In this document: positions 46,418 to 58,406 of the stretch, piece by piece
How positions within the stretch are numbered: the first letter of the stretch is position 1
Layout: every line of letters starts with the position of its first letter
Assembly (NCBI GenBank): GCA_037952775.1
Contig: JBANAY010000003.1
Coordinates: 18,352,001-18,416,000, forward strand
Length of the DNA: 64,000 nt
Source: Clonostachys chloroleuca
Taxonomy: Eukaryota > Ascomycota > Sordariomycetes > Hypocreales > Bionectriaceae
Direction: 5' to 3'
Made by a program: the position numbers and the translations under genes
The notes under the pieces: generated by a model
Database searches by the model: none
What the model saw: only the letters and a program-made list of their open reading frames with translations
What the model was told of the DNA's origin: nothing

Positions 46418-49170
46418 CTAGGTCAAGCATAGCGTTTCCGGTTCCTTTTCACGCACTAGGGAAACAAGCTTCTCCCACCAGTGATCCCTGGCACTGACGG
46501 ATTCAGGGATGTTTTTGTTGTCTAGAGGAAGGTCGCAGTCAATCCAAGTCCAAATTCGCTGGAGAACCTCGAACAGGGGTGGAACGCTCTGATCGTAGGT
46601 GGTCAGTTAGATTCGATCATTAGGGGTAATTCTTAATTAAATCACTCACGCTTCTGACAGGCGTTCTCACGACGCTGCTGAACCACTTCTGTGACACTTC
46701 TTTGTGCATGGGGACTGTCGCTAGTAATCCAAGCAGGAATACGGGGAAAAGAGGAGCCTGTGCAGTGAAGTTCGATCCAGATGTAGGCATTACGCGGATG
46801 CACCGGGCCAATGAATCGAGGTTGGCAATGACGTCAGGGTGATTTCGAGGGAGCCTATAGTCTCATAGTTAGAAAAGAACCCGGCAGGATGTAACATTAA
46901 TGTGGTCTTACCTCAGCCCTCGACATTGTAGGTACACGATAACAGCGATTCTCCAGGTTTCGGCCGTGACGTCTGTCATATCTGCGCTGGTGTTTATTGT
47001 GAAGCCATCGGGCTGTTGTTGCACCCAGACGATTGTCTGATACCCTTTTTTTGCCGTGTCCCATGACCGGGACTCACTACTCCACTGTCTCATCTCCTGG
47101 AGCTCATCTAATAGAAATTGTATGGTCATTGGCGTAATGGGGCTCTCCGGTTCTTGCTGAAGCCGGGCTGCGCAATAAGTAATTTGGCTGACGACGTGAA
47201 GCAATTTTTTTGAGAACCCACAACCGCCATGTATCTCGTACATCTCTTTCTCTGTACCGTATAACAACCATCCAAACCTAGAGGCTTCTTTCTGAGGATC
47301 AAGCTCGTGAGGCGAGATGAGCGGCATCATAGGCTGGGCGAGAATCACAGCCCGGCCGACCATGATGGACTGAGCAATTCGAAGCGAGTCCAACTGAATA
47401 TTATCTGGATTCCAAAATCTCGTCCCTGGATCTATACGCTGCAAAGCACTCTCGGCTTCGAGGAAGCCAAGAAGCCAGCGAGAGCGTTCGGGCTTCAGGG
47501 CACGACGCTCGGTCAAAACAATCTATAGCACAAATTAGCGTCAGTTTTGATAGTAAGCACAACGCGAGAACAAGTAAGGACATGACTGACATCTTGCATG
47601 GAAAGAAGAGTGGTGATGGTGATGAGTTCCTGGGCCTTGCGCTCGTCTCCCGCTGCTTCAGGGTCGTTAAGCAATTCGGTCATTCGATTTTCCGCTACCC
47701 TGAAAAGTTCGTTGACTCGCCTGACAATTTTCTCCGATGGAACGTAGTCGTAAATGTATACACCAGCTAGACTTTGCATGGCAGCACGTACACCTTCTTG
47801 TTCATGCATTGAGGCAAAGTCCTTCAGCCAAAGGTTTGTTTTTTTCAGAACACTCCTTCCAGGACACCAATTCTTAATATCTAGTGGCCATTGGTGTTAG
47901 ATGAGGTTAAGGCTGCAAGGAGGATAAAAAGGTAGTCAACTTACAAAACTGCCAAAACCGCCTGTCCATGCGATCGTCAACCTTGGCCTGGTATCCAAAC
48001 TGAGGCGGAAGCATCTGGGGCCCATCTTGGTAGTGGATGACCGAGGCACTACTGATAGGGGAAGATCCCTGCGAGTCTAATGGGGGAGTACTGAATCCTG
48101 AATACTCGATACTGCTCGGTGAAAGGCCGCCTATGTTCGTTGGAGATGGCGAAGCCTCTATTTTGACGCCCATGTCGGTGGCGAGTGGCGTCAAGGCGGC
48201 ATGATAATGAGTAGCCGACATAGGAGGTGTAGTAGAAGACCTGATTGGTGGCGATAGATCCAAGGGGACCGTCTCGCCGTTCGGGAGTACCTTAGCCGTG
48301 ATCACCCCCGGTTGGGAATCTTTGCCCCACGCGAACTTGATATATCCATTCACGAAACCTTCAGGGGGGCGGGCTATAAACTTGGTTTGAAAAGTGCCAA
48401 AAGATTCCAGGCAGTCATAAAAAGGACTACGAATGAGAGCAGCAGGTCCGATCATTGGCGCAGTCTCGACTTCCTCCTTGGGCGGAGGATGGCAGTTGAT
48501 AGGTATGGCCCCGGTATTTGGGATAGGTACCATGCCCTGAGGCGGGAACCCGTTGTGAAAGATATCTGGAGTTCCATCTGGGCGCATCAAAGGAGACGTC
48601 ACAGCTGATGACAGTGCTGGGCCGGGTGAAGCTGAATGAGGTGTCAGCTTACGAGCTTGAAAGGGGAGCATGGTTTACTGGGGTGACACCACGGATGGTG
48701 AAGGGGGAATGTGCACATCTCGACAACTCAACAGTGGGATAAACAAGCACAATGAGGAGGTGACGATGAATAAGCCAAGGGTAAGGAAGTGGCGTGCTGG
48801 TGGTGCTAGACAACATGAATAGAGGGGCTCAAGTGGACCGATGCGTCTGGATATACTGACCGAGGGACAATGGTGGGAGGGGTATATTCCAACCCTCCTG
48901 TGATCCATTAGATTGAGGAGCATAAGAGATCGGGAACCCGCCCGGGGGAGACATCCAAGGCCATCTGCTGTCGATGGGCGAGGGCCCCGCGGCGACTGCC
49001 GCAATGGCATCCTGTTGTGACCGTATGAGTATGCCGTTAGGAAGAGCCAGATCTTGCGCCGCCGGGATGGGTTGGGGTCCGTCATGGAGTGCAGCGATGG
49101 GAGGGGGCGCAAAGGACTGTGATGATTTAAAACGCTTCACAGGGCGTTCTGAATCTGAAGAGTACCCCAT
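46418..49170 (-). CDS. Fungal-specific transcription factor domain protein (fungal_trans_2) without a zinc cluster
   Basis: Six exons (49170-48861, 48655-47945, 47880-47591, 47522-46912, 46854-46650, 46588-46418) rebuild 765 residues with agreeing frames. The C-terminal 425 residues follow the pattern of the PF11951 regulatory domain: IKNWCPGRSVLKKTNLWLKD, AAMQSLAGVYIYDYVPSE, RIAQSIMVGRAVILAQPMMP, FGWLLYGTEKEMYEIHGGCG, and a closing LFEVLQRIW plus ARDHWWEKLVSLV. The first 340 residues are Pro/Ser-rich, beginning MGYSSDSERPVKRFKSSQSF, with a possible nuclear signal at PVKRFK. The Zn2-Cys6 DNA-binding motif usual in this family is absent from the exons I can see. The first intron uses a TCAAG acceptor, since the alternative CAG gives an in-frame stop; a start at 48671 is the other possibility. 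Target genes are unknown. Confidence 0.85.
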
Positions 49171-52100
49171 GTTAATAGGCGGCTACCGCATCTTCTCACC
49201 GATAGTTCCAAACGCCGTCTCTGCCTTGGGTCGTGGCCAGCTCCGGGCTTTGCTAGTACGCAACTACCTGAAGTATTTGGCACTGGAGCTCCAGCACCGG
49301 CAGTCGCAAACAGCAGTAGCCTGATCAGCGTCCAACAGGGACGGTTGCAGGGTTCTCAGCGGCAGTCCTCGCTCCAAACACGGGGTGGTTGGGCCCAGGC
49401 AGGTAGGCAGGTAGATACGATTGGAGACGGGTAGTGAGTCAGTCAGATCTGGAACATGGACAGGATCAGCACCTGCGACTTGCCCAGCTTGGGTGACTCT
49501 CTCGACGTGTCTTAGTGAGAGTGGTTAGCTGTCTTGAACCCTGGATGGCTTGGGGGAAAAAGACGCTGCGCTGCAATCCTCGCTGCAAGGTGGATCAGGG
49601 TCACCTACTTGCCGGGTACCTGGAGTGCAGCTGTGAGCAGAAGCTGTCGCCCGCCTGCACCTGCACGGTCACTCAGCACGAACGAACCAGCAGGACCAAA
49701 TAAGGTCGAGTAGCGTATGCGAGGCCCGAGCGGCACCTAAGGTAGCGAGGTACGCCTGTGCCCACCAATGCGTTGGTACAGGACGAGGTACCTTCCAGCT
49801 GGACGGCAACCAGCCGGTCTGTTATAGGGTCTGTTGGGGGACCACCTGGAGACTGTGGGGGCAGCAGCAGCAGCAGCGCAGGCAGGTGCTGTGACAGCCT
49901 GCACGGGTAAAAGAAATAAAAAAAGGCAGGTACCTAGATTGGTAGATGAGTTGTATGGGCGGCAGGGTACCTACCCAGGTAACCTTGGGTGCGCGCGGAG
50001 AAAAAAAAAGTGAGTGCCCGCAGGTGGTTGGGAGGTATTGACACGTCCAAAGTGCCAGACTACCCGGGTGCTTGGGTAAGTGGGACGCTTGGCCGGGTGT
50101 GTGTGAGGAAGGAGACAACAAGAGGGGTGAGACGAATTGACGGGGGCAACGAATTCACGCGGCACGTATGTATGTAATGTACATAGAGTGTGTGTGGTGC
50201 AGAAAGTTGGGTAGGAAAGGAGAGAGGAAAGAGAAAAACCCCAGAGACAGCCTTGGGAGGGGGGAGAGAAGAGATGAGATTATGGTGGGACAGGCCGAAT
50301 TGCCAGAACCTCTCTGTAAGGGAGCTGTGGCACGGCAAACGAAGCAAGGAGAAACCGTTTAGTATCGGAGAAGAGAAACAAACAGCGACTCGGGGTCAAC
50401 ACAAATTAGCAGACGGAACCACTTATTACATGAAGACCAGAATCCCGCTATTAATTAGTAGAATTTGTTTTTGGAATCCATTGCTTGGGTGTAACGCTTC
50501 TGTCCTCAAGGAGGGAGGCTGCTTGCTTTGGTTCGGTTGGGTGTTTTTTCTTTTGGCATCCCTGCCTCACTCTAAGTCCTCATCATCGTTCATGTTTGCT
50601 TTTTTTCGTACGTCCGCCTAGCGGCTTGTGGTTGGTTGCTCGACACAACACATTATCGATGCATGGCCCAATTACGACCAGTCGAGACACGGTCACGCCT
50701 CACGATGCCGGCATACCCTGGCCAGTCCTATGGATCGGGTGGTTCCCAGCCAATCCAATTTCAGGGTGTAGATCTGCTCTCTACGCCGAGTATTTGCTTT
50801 TCCCATGTGGTCTGCTAATCAAACCCGACAGGCCAATGCGCGCCAAAGGCCCTCCACCCTCTTGGCTCGAATTTGGTGCCATCACAGCGCCATTTAAAGT
50901 GTCCGAACGACGCTTCGCGTGGTCACTTATCTAGCGAGCGGTCCGTGCCTCGCAGCTGGCCGACCGGTGAGCTTTTTACCCACTTATCAACATACTTCAT
51001 CGCGCATTTAGCGCCACCCGCCCTCAAAAAGTACGTACCAGCCCAGACCACTAATATCTCCTAGCGGCCACTAGCGTCATCAGCTGGTGGACACGTGAGG
51101 CGCCGAGGTCCATGCAATATTACGCTGCTCTCCAAGGTTAATAAATGGCCGACCTGATGGCTGGTAATATACATGTTGATGTGTAGTGATACCGTGAGAG
51201 GGTAATTGCACAAATAAGACAAAACCACCGGGCAGGTCAGTAGAGTTGAGTGTTGCATGGGTGTCACGGCACCAACACGAACTGAAGGAGCATCCACCCA
51301 CCCACTGTGCCGTTAGCTGCGACTAAGCACTCTGTATGTACGTGAGAAATGATGGAGGGGAACCCAACCTTGCCAACTCAAGGGACCTTCTGAATGCAAA
51401 TACCCAGCCAACTGCACATCATCAAATATGCACATGCAACAATACTTGTAAATGCACACAGTAACTTGTTCCAATATTGAAACCTCGCTCATCAGCGACC
51501 TTTTCCCCGAGCACCTCGAAAGTCCCCGCCGTCGGAGTTGCAGCACGGAGTCTCATCTATCTCAGGAGGAGGAAACTATCTCCTGGTGAAAAGCTGGGAT
51601 AAATCGTCTTTGCACGGTGCCAGGAGCCTTCCATTGTGAAAGGCGATGCGACATGGTGGGTCGTATCTACGCTCTGCCACGCTGAGTCAGCACTCGGGGG
51701 GTGTGGTTGTTGTCTCCTCTCTCAACAGGTAGCCTTGTTCCCTCTTCCCTCATTTCGCTTGGTGTGTGATGTGTGATGTGTCGACAGAATCGTATGGCCC
51801 AGATTGCCTGCCGAATGTCGTGTGCTCGCCTCCATCAGACCCGAATCAAGTAACACCTCTCTGGAAGATCCGAGTTCTAAAGGGCACAGAGCCGCTGAAT
51901 CCCAAAACAAGGCAGCGTGCTGTCCAACTCACACCACAGGCACCGCCTGACCTAGGTCTTCCTCTCTCCCTCTCCCCTCTCCCCCATCCATTTCTCGCTC
52001 ACCTACTGCCACGGCAGCTGCGCTCCATACTCACGCAAACTCAACCCGCCATCCTCGTTGGTCAAAACTACCTTACTAGAGGTACAAGATTCGCCCCTCA

Positions 52101-52558
52101 TTGGCCTCCCTACCTATTTGTTTCTTTTTTCTTGGACTTTTCCACCGGGCCACCTCCCGCCTAATTTTTGCCATCTGCTGGGCCAGGTCCTAGACTGCCG
52201 CCGTCGCCTGCTCTGCGCCACTCCGCACCCACACCCGTTATTGGCTCTGGGTCGTCCGTTGGCCTATGCTTGAGTCTAGCAAAGCGTTTTAGCTTGCGGA
52301 GAGAGCACAGAGCTATAGCCCACTAGGTAATTCTGACATTCGGGCACTCGGCCGGATCGGACCCACCTCTCCCCTTCCCGCGGGTTCTCACAGACCACCA
52401 CCGGAACTTGCAGTGCGGGCCACCGGGCGCAGAGACAACAGCACCGTCGTCCACTGGGCAAAGGCGTGTGATATCTTTGCTTTCTTATGTAACCAGGCTA
52501 GAATACTATTTGATAACTTTATATTCTGCCGCTTCCCGTGCGTGGGGGACCTCCCAAG
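49171..52558. other. 3.4 kb divergent intergenic region
   Basis: This separates the transcription factor (minus) from the C2H2 gene (plus). It holds many short pyrimidine- or purine-rich runs, a (CAG)5 tract at about 49861-49876, GTGTGATG repeats at about 51763-51780, and several TACCT/AGGTA words. The longest frames, about 150 codons, resemble nothing known. The last 600 bases before 52559 are probably leader. Confidence 0.4.
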
Positions 52559-53596
52559 ATGGCACCTCCTACTCCAGCCTACGTGTTTGAGTCCTGCCTA
52601 CAGCAGTCTCCTCCCCTACCAGCACCGTCGAACCGTCTGGATGAGATCATCCAGACCAACCTAAAAATAGCTGCCCACGACGTTCCTCCAAAAATGGAGA
52701 ACCCATCTGATCTTGTACAAGCCAAGCCAAAGACAGTCATCAACGACATGGGCGATTATATCACCCAAACCACTTGTGTTTGGGCTCACTTGACAGAGAA
52801 TCTGGTGAAGGGTCCACACATCAAGGAAGCAGCGCTAGAGATACACAAGCAAGCCCAGGACGAAAATCGGTGCGCAGATCTGACTGCCGTGACCGCCATG
52901 GACGTCGACCTGGCCAAACTTCGGTAAGCTACTACAATGCCTTGAACGGCCGGCATTTGGCTGACTTCCGCCATTATAGAAAAATCATGGATCTCACAGC
53001 CCAATATTCCAAAGAAGTTCAGAATATCTGGCGCCAGAAAAGTCGCACAGAAGATCGCCCAGCAAAAAGAGCTTATTCCAGTACATCCGGTGTGGACGCG
53101 AAACCTGCAGCTATGCCGGTATCCAGGATTGTCAACGAAGATGACAAGGGAGCCGTTCGGAGGATGTTGCCTGGCGCGCCGCAGACAGACCATGTCTCGC
53201 CACCCGATGACGGCTCAGGATCCGACGACTCTGATGACGAGGACGACGAACGGTTTTCTCAAGAAAAGATGGATGCGCTCAAAACAAGGGGTAAAGGTAA
53301 TCACCAATGCCCCAAGGGCCATCTTTGTACCAAGGGTGGGGTCGACAAGGACGGAAATCTCGTCCAGTTTGACCGCAATTCAGCATTTGCGTACGTTTCC
53401 ATTTCTCTTCCTCTCGCTAGGGCAACGCTTACCATTCTTTAGTCAACACTGTAACAAGCATCGTAAGCCATACAGATGCACCCTCCAAGGATGTCCCAAC
53501 CCAGTAAAAAAGCGAAGATTCGCTCGTCGAGACGGGTTGGAGCGCCACCAAAAACATGTTCCTCACATCCTCACGCAAGCTGTTTCTGCATTATGA
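52559..53596 (+). CDS. C2H2 zinc-finger protein of unknown role
   Basis: Three exons (52559-52923, 52980-53390, 53443-53596) encode 309 residues. The N-terminal 200 residues contain no recognised domain; they include Pro-rich MAPPTPAYVF and a helical stretch (residues 60-140). An acidic patch, SGSDDSDDEDDERF, precedes the C-terminal zinc-binding part. This has NHQCPKGHLCTKGGVDKDGN, then QHCNKH contributed by exon 3, then YRCTLQGCPNPVKKRRFARR followed by DGLERHQKHV. The second unit spaces as Cys271-x4-Cys276-x17-His294-x2-His297 (or His300), a plausible C2H2 finger; the first is irregular, with Cys-x5-Cys and a distant His-x3-His. It might be a DNA-binding regulator. The first in-frame ATG was chosen as start, and all junctions keep frame. 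I do not recognise a named orthologue. Confidence 0.78.
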
Positions 53597-56500
53597 TACT
53601 TATTGCCACCACAAGTGCAGGGAGTAGTTCTGGAACAGCGTACTGGTGATCAGACCAGATTGACCGTCCAACTAGAACACGATTCTCCCGGCTGGGGCCA
53701 ATCAAGCAGACTGGGATGGGAACATGAACATACGGGGCCCAGTCAGCCCCGTCTGAGGACACGGATATCTTATACTATACGCAGACAACAATGGGTCGAG
53801 ATGGATCGGCAACACACAGACGGCTACAAGTACAACACCATTTGGACAACTCAACCGTCCAAATTGCACCTTCGCCAAGATGCATGTTTCAAATGAAACA
53901 TTATGCGGTCATTGCACCGTTTAGCTCCGGTTTCTCAAGCTTATTGAGAAACCTGCCGAGTTTAAAAAAATTAAAATCAATAAAATCGAGCGCGGTGTCG
54001 CAGCCTAATAAGGCCGAGCGCATCAAGGCGGGGTCAGCACACAGGGGGGAGCGCAGAGACATAATACATCATAGGAGGCGTTGATTGGGGATTTCTCGCA
54101 TTTAGGAAAAATCGGTATTTAGATTGCATCGGCGTTTTGACCACCGGATCATCAATGCTACTTGGCTGTGCGGGTCACTGGGGATCATCGAAGATCGCGG
54201 CGAGTGTATTGGATAAATCGTTCTAAGACATGCTCCTTGACCGACACACGATGCCTATCTCTAGATGGTGTACACCCATCACGCCCTGTGAGCTCGACCA
54301 CTCATAGTGCGGAGGTGACTCGCCATTGTTTGGTGGTACCTCGATTTGAGCAGCCCCATTCTTACGCTCTTCCCACAACTCTGCATGGAACAATCCAGGA
54401 GCAAGGGGGATGAGAGAGGAGGCAGACTAATATCCCATGGTTTGACTCCATAATAACCACGAGGTTAACAGCGGGCCACGATGCATCCAGCGCGGGGCAG
54501 GAAGAGATAGCTAGTCCCCATAGAAGCGCACCAACACGGGACGGACAAACAGGTACAACCGGAACACGAACATCGAACTCCGCCTGAGCATGCAGGCCAC
54601 CAGAGAAGAAAAGACAGGGGTTTCTCCGGTGATACAAGCACCAGAACCAGTATTCTCCATCTCTTTTTTGCGATTCAGACGAGGCAGAATGAGATACAAC
54701 CGCGGCACCGCAGCGTGCATGTGCAGCAAAAGTCCCAGAGACGCGGTCCTGGGTCAATCTAACTTCGAGACTATCAAGAGCCGCACAGCTCAGACGATGG
54801 AGCGTCATGCCTCATTTCAATAGTTGCTCAGGAAGAAGGGGGCTCATACATAAAACCGGATTCTGCGGCTCGTTGTGGTAAAGCCAGTTGCGAACGCGGG
54901 GATAATCCCGACAGTCCAGCACTGACCAATTACCATCTCATGATGCCATGGGACAAGCTCAGCTCGAGGATTGCTTGAGAGCCTCCACGACGCTAACTAC
55001 ACCAAACTTTCCACGATATGGATCCCACAATCCCAGGCAGTGGATCTACAGGAGGAGTTGACAGGGTTTAATCTGCGTGAAACGCGCGCAGCAAAGGTCA
55101 CAAGAAGGCGAGCTCCGCAGCTGGAGTGGGGGAGCTGGACCAAGACCGCTGTAAATGGGGATGCTATAATGGGGATAGCAATTTGCGATCCGATTCCCAT
55201 CTCCAGGAATCTCGGAAGGATGAAATCGAGGATCAGTACATATGACAGTGTGGCACACTACTTGAAAACAATGGGATAGGGTGATGACGGTAATTGGCCA
55301 ATAGGGGAGGAGGATGGGAGGTGGCAAATGTCAGACGAGCTGAACCCAGCTGGTCCTTTTTTTTTTACTTTTTTTTTCCTTTTCTCTTTCCATGTTCCAG
55401 TTATGAAGGTTCTGACTGAGATCGGATTTATTCCTCCACACCCACACAATCGTCACCGCTTAATGTGGGCACGTGTCTTCAAGATGGTGCGGGCAAGGGG
55501 GTTCGTCAGGATCCACTAGGCCTGGGCGCCGAGACCGCCAGGCGGTCAGTGATGGAAGCATTGCATTGTGTATGTAAGGTAGACTTGCGTCTGGCCTACC
55601 ATCTGGTGTGAGATAAGAGGGACTCGCGCCATCGGGAGGCAAAGACTGGGGATTGGGCGCGGGATTGGCACACGCGGTGACGCGGAAGTAAAGGGGAAAG
55701 AGAGACAACAACTGGAACAAGTTTGGTCTTAGGCTGGGAATAGATTGCGCAGCTAATGTCAGTTTTGGGACGTTTGTTCCATGGATGTCAACAAACCATG
55801 GCCAATCCGTCGTAGGTGCCTCACGCGGGATACAGGGGCGGCTCAGACTCAAAGGAACAGGAGAGAGGAAAGGAAGCTCGGCTTGCGAAAGGAGGAGACA
55901 ACAAGAAAAACAGGGTGATGGGGGTGGCACAGGAGCCTTGGTCCACTACCGTGCGACAGTCTTTCAGCTCTTCTTTTTGTTCCTCAGCTACATTAGAAGT
56001 TTCCTCATTGCATCAGCTGTTTGCCTAACGCATAAAGGAGCCGGGTGGCTTCAAATGAGGTGCCCAATCCAGGCCCTGCACAGGTACCGGTCAGCAGTCA
56101 GCATAGATGGCTATCTGTGCAGGCCCTTGGCGTAGATCGTTGATTTGGTAGATTGACTGGGGTCAAGAACCGATGAAAGGAAATACATAGTATCGTATTC
56201 TGAAGGTACTATGCCCACCTCGCTCCGTTCTCCACACAAAGAGGCAGACCCATCCCTAAGGTACGCTACCAAGTGGGTGAAATAAACCGTGGCACACCAA
56301 AGCTCTGTCCACGTGAGACAGGGACCTCGTTTTTTAACTAAGCACAATAAGAAGAGAATAATAAGAGAATAATAAATTATTCTATAATATTTAGCTTGAT
56401 ATTGTATTCAGTACTAGGTTACTTATTGTGATAATGTGTTGAATTTCAGTGCTGAACTATCTCGATGTGTCATGTTTTATTTCACCCACTTGGCTACAAC

Positions 56501-58406
56501 GGGCTTGTAGCAAGGGTGACGTTAGTTCGCCTGCGTTGACCAGTTTTACGTATGTAATATGATTGTTTAGCACGGCAGAGCCTCGAGTCAAGAGCTCGCA
56601 TAAATCTTGCTTCGTCCGTGGCTGGGCGATGACTCAAAATGCAAAAGGCAGAACGCAACGAAAAAGCAAATAATCAGGCGAGCGGGAGATAACAAAAGAT
56701 CTTACCACATAGGAAAGAGAAGGTTTCACACCGATCAGGAATAAGACAGTACCTGACGCCGAGAATAGCTACCTGACCAAGGTAGCAGTGATGCATTTTT
56801 GCCGCTGCCATGTAGTCGCAAGAAGAAAAAACACGGAACAGCTGCAGCGCCGCAACGAATGAGACATGGCGGGAGGCGCAGAGGCGCGACAGGTCCAGGT
56901 CCACAAGATGGATACGATGATAGATTTCGCACCTTGACACTGCATTTCCCCTCCGCCTGCCCAAGTTTTGCCTGATTCCCCTTCCCTGGGCTTTCTCTTC
57001 CCATGACATGGGACCCAACCTTCATCTGAGATGGACAGGGGTCCCTGTGGCTTCGGAGCAGCACATGAGATCAGACCCTAGGTACAGCCCTCCTCCACCA
57101 GAGGAAAATTGATAATGGCGACTAGGGACTTGGAAGCTGCGTTGATAGGCGGGCGAGCATAGACTAGCTATCTGCGTTTGTGCAATTTGGTAAAAAGTTG
57201 GCCCATCGATCGTTTCTTTTTCCGTTCCATCCTTTTTGGGGGGGGGGGGGGGGGGGGGTTTGGCCCGCCCGCCTACCATTAAACCGTGTGCGGTCGTAAT
57301 GGATCGTTTCTTTTTCTTTGGGCCTCCACCAAGACGACCAGGGCCGCAGCCGGTCCCCATTTCCAACCACAGGCGATGCGATGAAGCGGTACGGGCTAAT
57401 ACCCATAGCGCGGTTGCTTGCTTCTTCCAGTCCCCGCTAAACTGCCCTTTCCCTCATCATAACTCATCATCGTTCCTCGCTGGTACTTGTGACCAGGAGA
57501 CAGGAGGCAAGTAGTACTCGCTACCTTCCTGCCTACCCAACGCCCATGCGTCCAGGCCCAGGGCAGGTGCACCCGACACGGCGCCATGTACAGAGCTGCC
57601 CGTACCCAGTACTCCGTGCCGCTACTGGCACCTAGCACCTCCCCACCCCGGTCAGTCATTCCCATGTGGTAGGTACGTAGGCCAATGCATGCAAGCACTC
57701 CCCTCGTCCAGTCCTGCGACGTACAAACATGTATATTCCCATCTGTGTACATGCGGCTTTCCGTTACACATGCGTGGGTGAAGCAACGGCGAAGCGCTAG
57801 AGTGACGGCATGAAAAAAAAAAAAAGTGGTCGGGATCATCCCCTTTTCTCCATGGCGACCTGACCTTCGTTTCCTTCTCTCCCGCCGTGTGCTCTCTCTC
57901 CCCTCTTGGGGTTGAGACAACACTCCTGCTGGGGCCGCTATGCCAATCTCTCTAGTCTAGGATGGAGTCCCACGAGATGTGGTGGCGCCTTACCCCCGTG
58001 CGGAAGTATGTTTGCTTGTTTGTCGTCTCCTAGTGCTTGCGCTGGGTCTCACTCAGCCCTGCTCAACTCCAGCCGTACGCGCAGCTCCCGTCTTCTTCCC
58101 TCCTGGCAGGCCGGTCCGAGTATACGTACTTGATTAGACGTCCAATGCTCCTCCTGCCACCGTTCGACTCCCAACCATCCGACTCCCAGAGCAAAGTATA
58201 AAGTCTCACAGGGGACCCGGACCTGAACTAGTGCCTGTCTACTCAGATCCATTGTCTCGACGCCTCTGATAATTACTTTTGTCTACCCATCGAGGCCTGC
58301 CATATATCGGTGTCCCCTTTCGTGGATTCATCCATCCTCCCTCTTCCCTCTTGGACTTGGTTCTCCTGCCCTCAACAAAGCAACCGCAACAGCAACAACA
58401 GCCACC
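53597..58406. other. 4.8 kb intergenic region containing a MITE-like element
   Basis: No gene was recognised. The region contains the MITE-like copy at 56269-56493 with AT-rich surroundings, T-rich runs at 55357-55385, and a run of 21 G at 57238-57258. Frames of up to 175 codons (57923-57396, minus) and 156 codons (55930-55460, minus) show no domain. The last 500 bases are the CT-rich leader of the oxidase gene. Confidence 0.4.
56269..56493. mobile_element. MITE-like element, copy 2 (225 bases)
   Basis: The ends are inverted: the left reads CCAAGTGGGTGAAATAAACC and continues GTGGCACACC. The right, reverse-complemented, reads CCAAGTGGGTGAAATAAAAC and continues ATGACACATC. The first 18 bases match perfectly. 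CTA flanks both sides (56266-56268 and 56494-56496), as for copy 1 at 23062-23298. The two elements share the terminal AAGTGGGTG and, a fixed short distance inside, TGGCACACC, but their interiors differ. The interior is AT-rich and non-coding. Confidence 0.8.
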
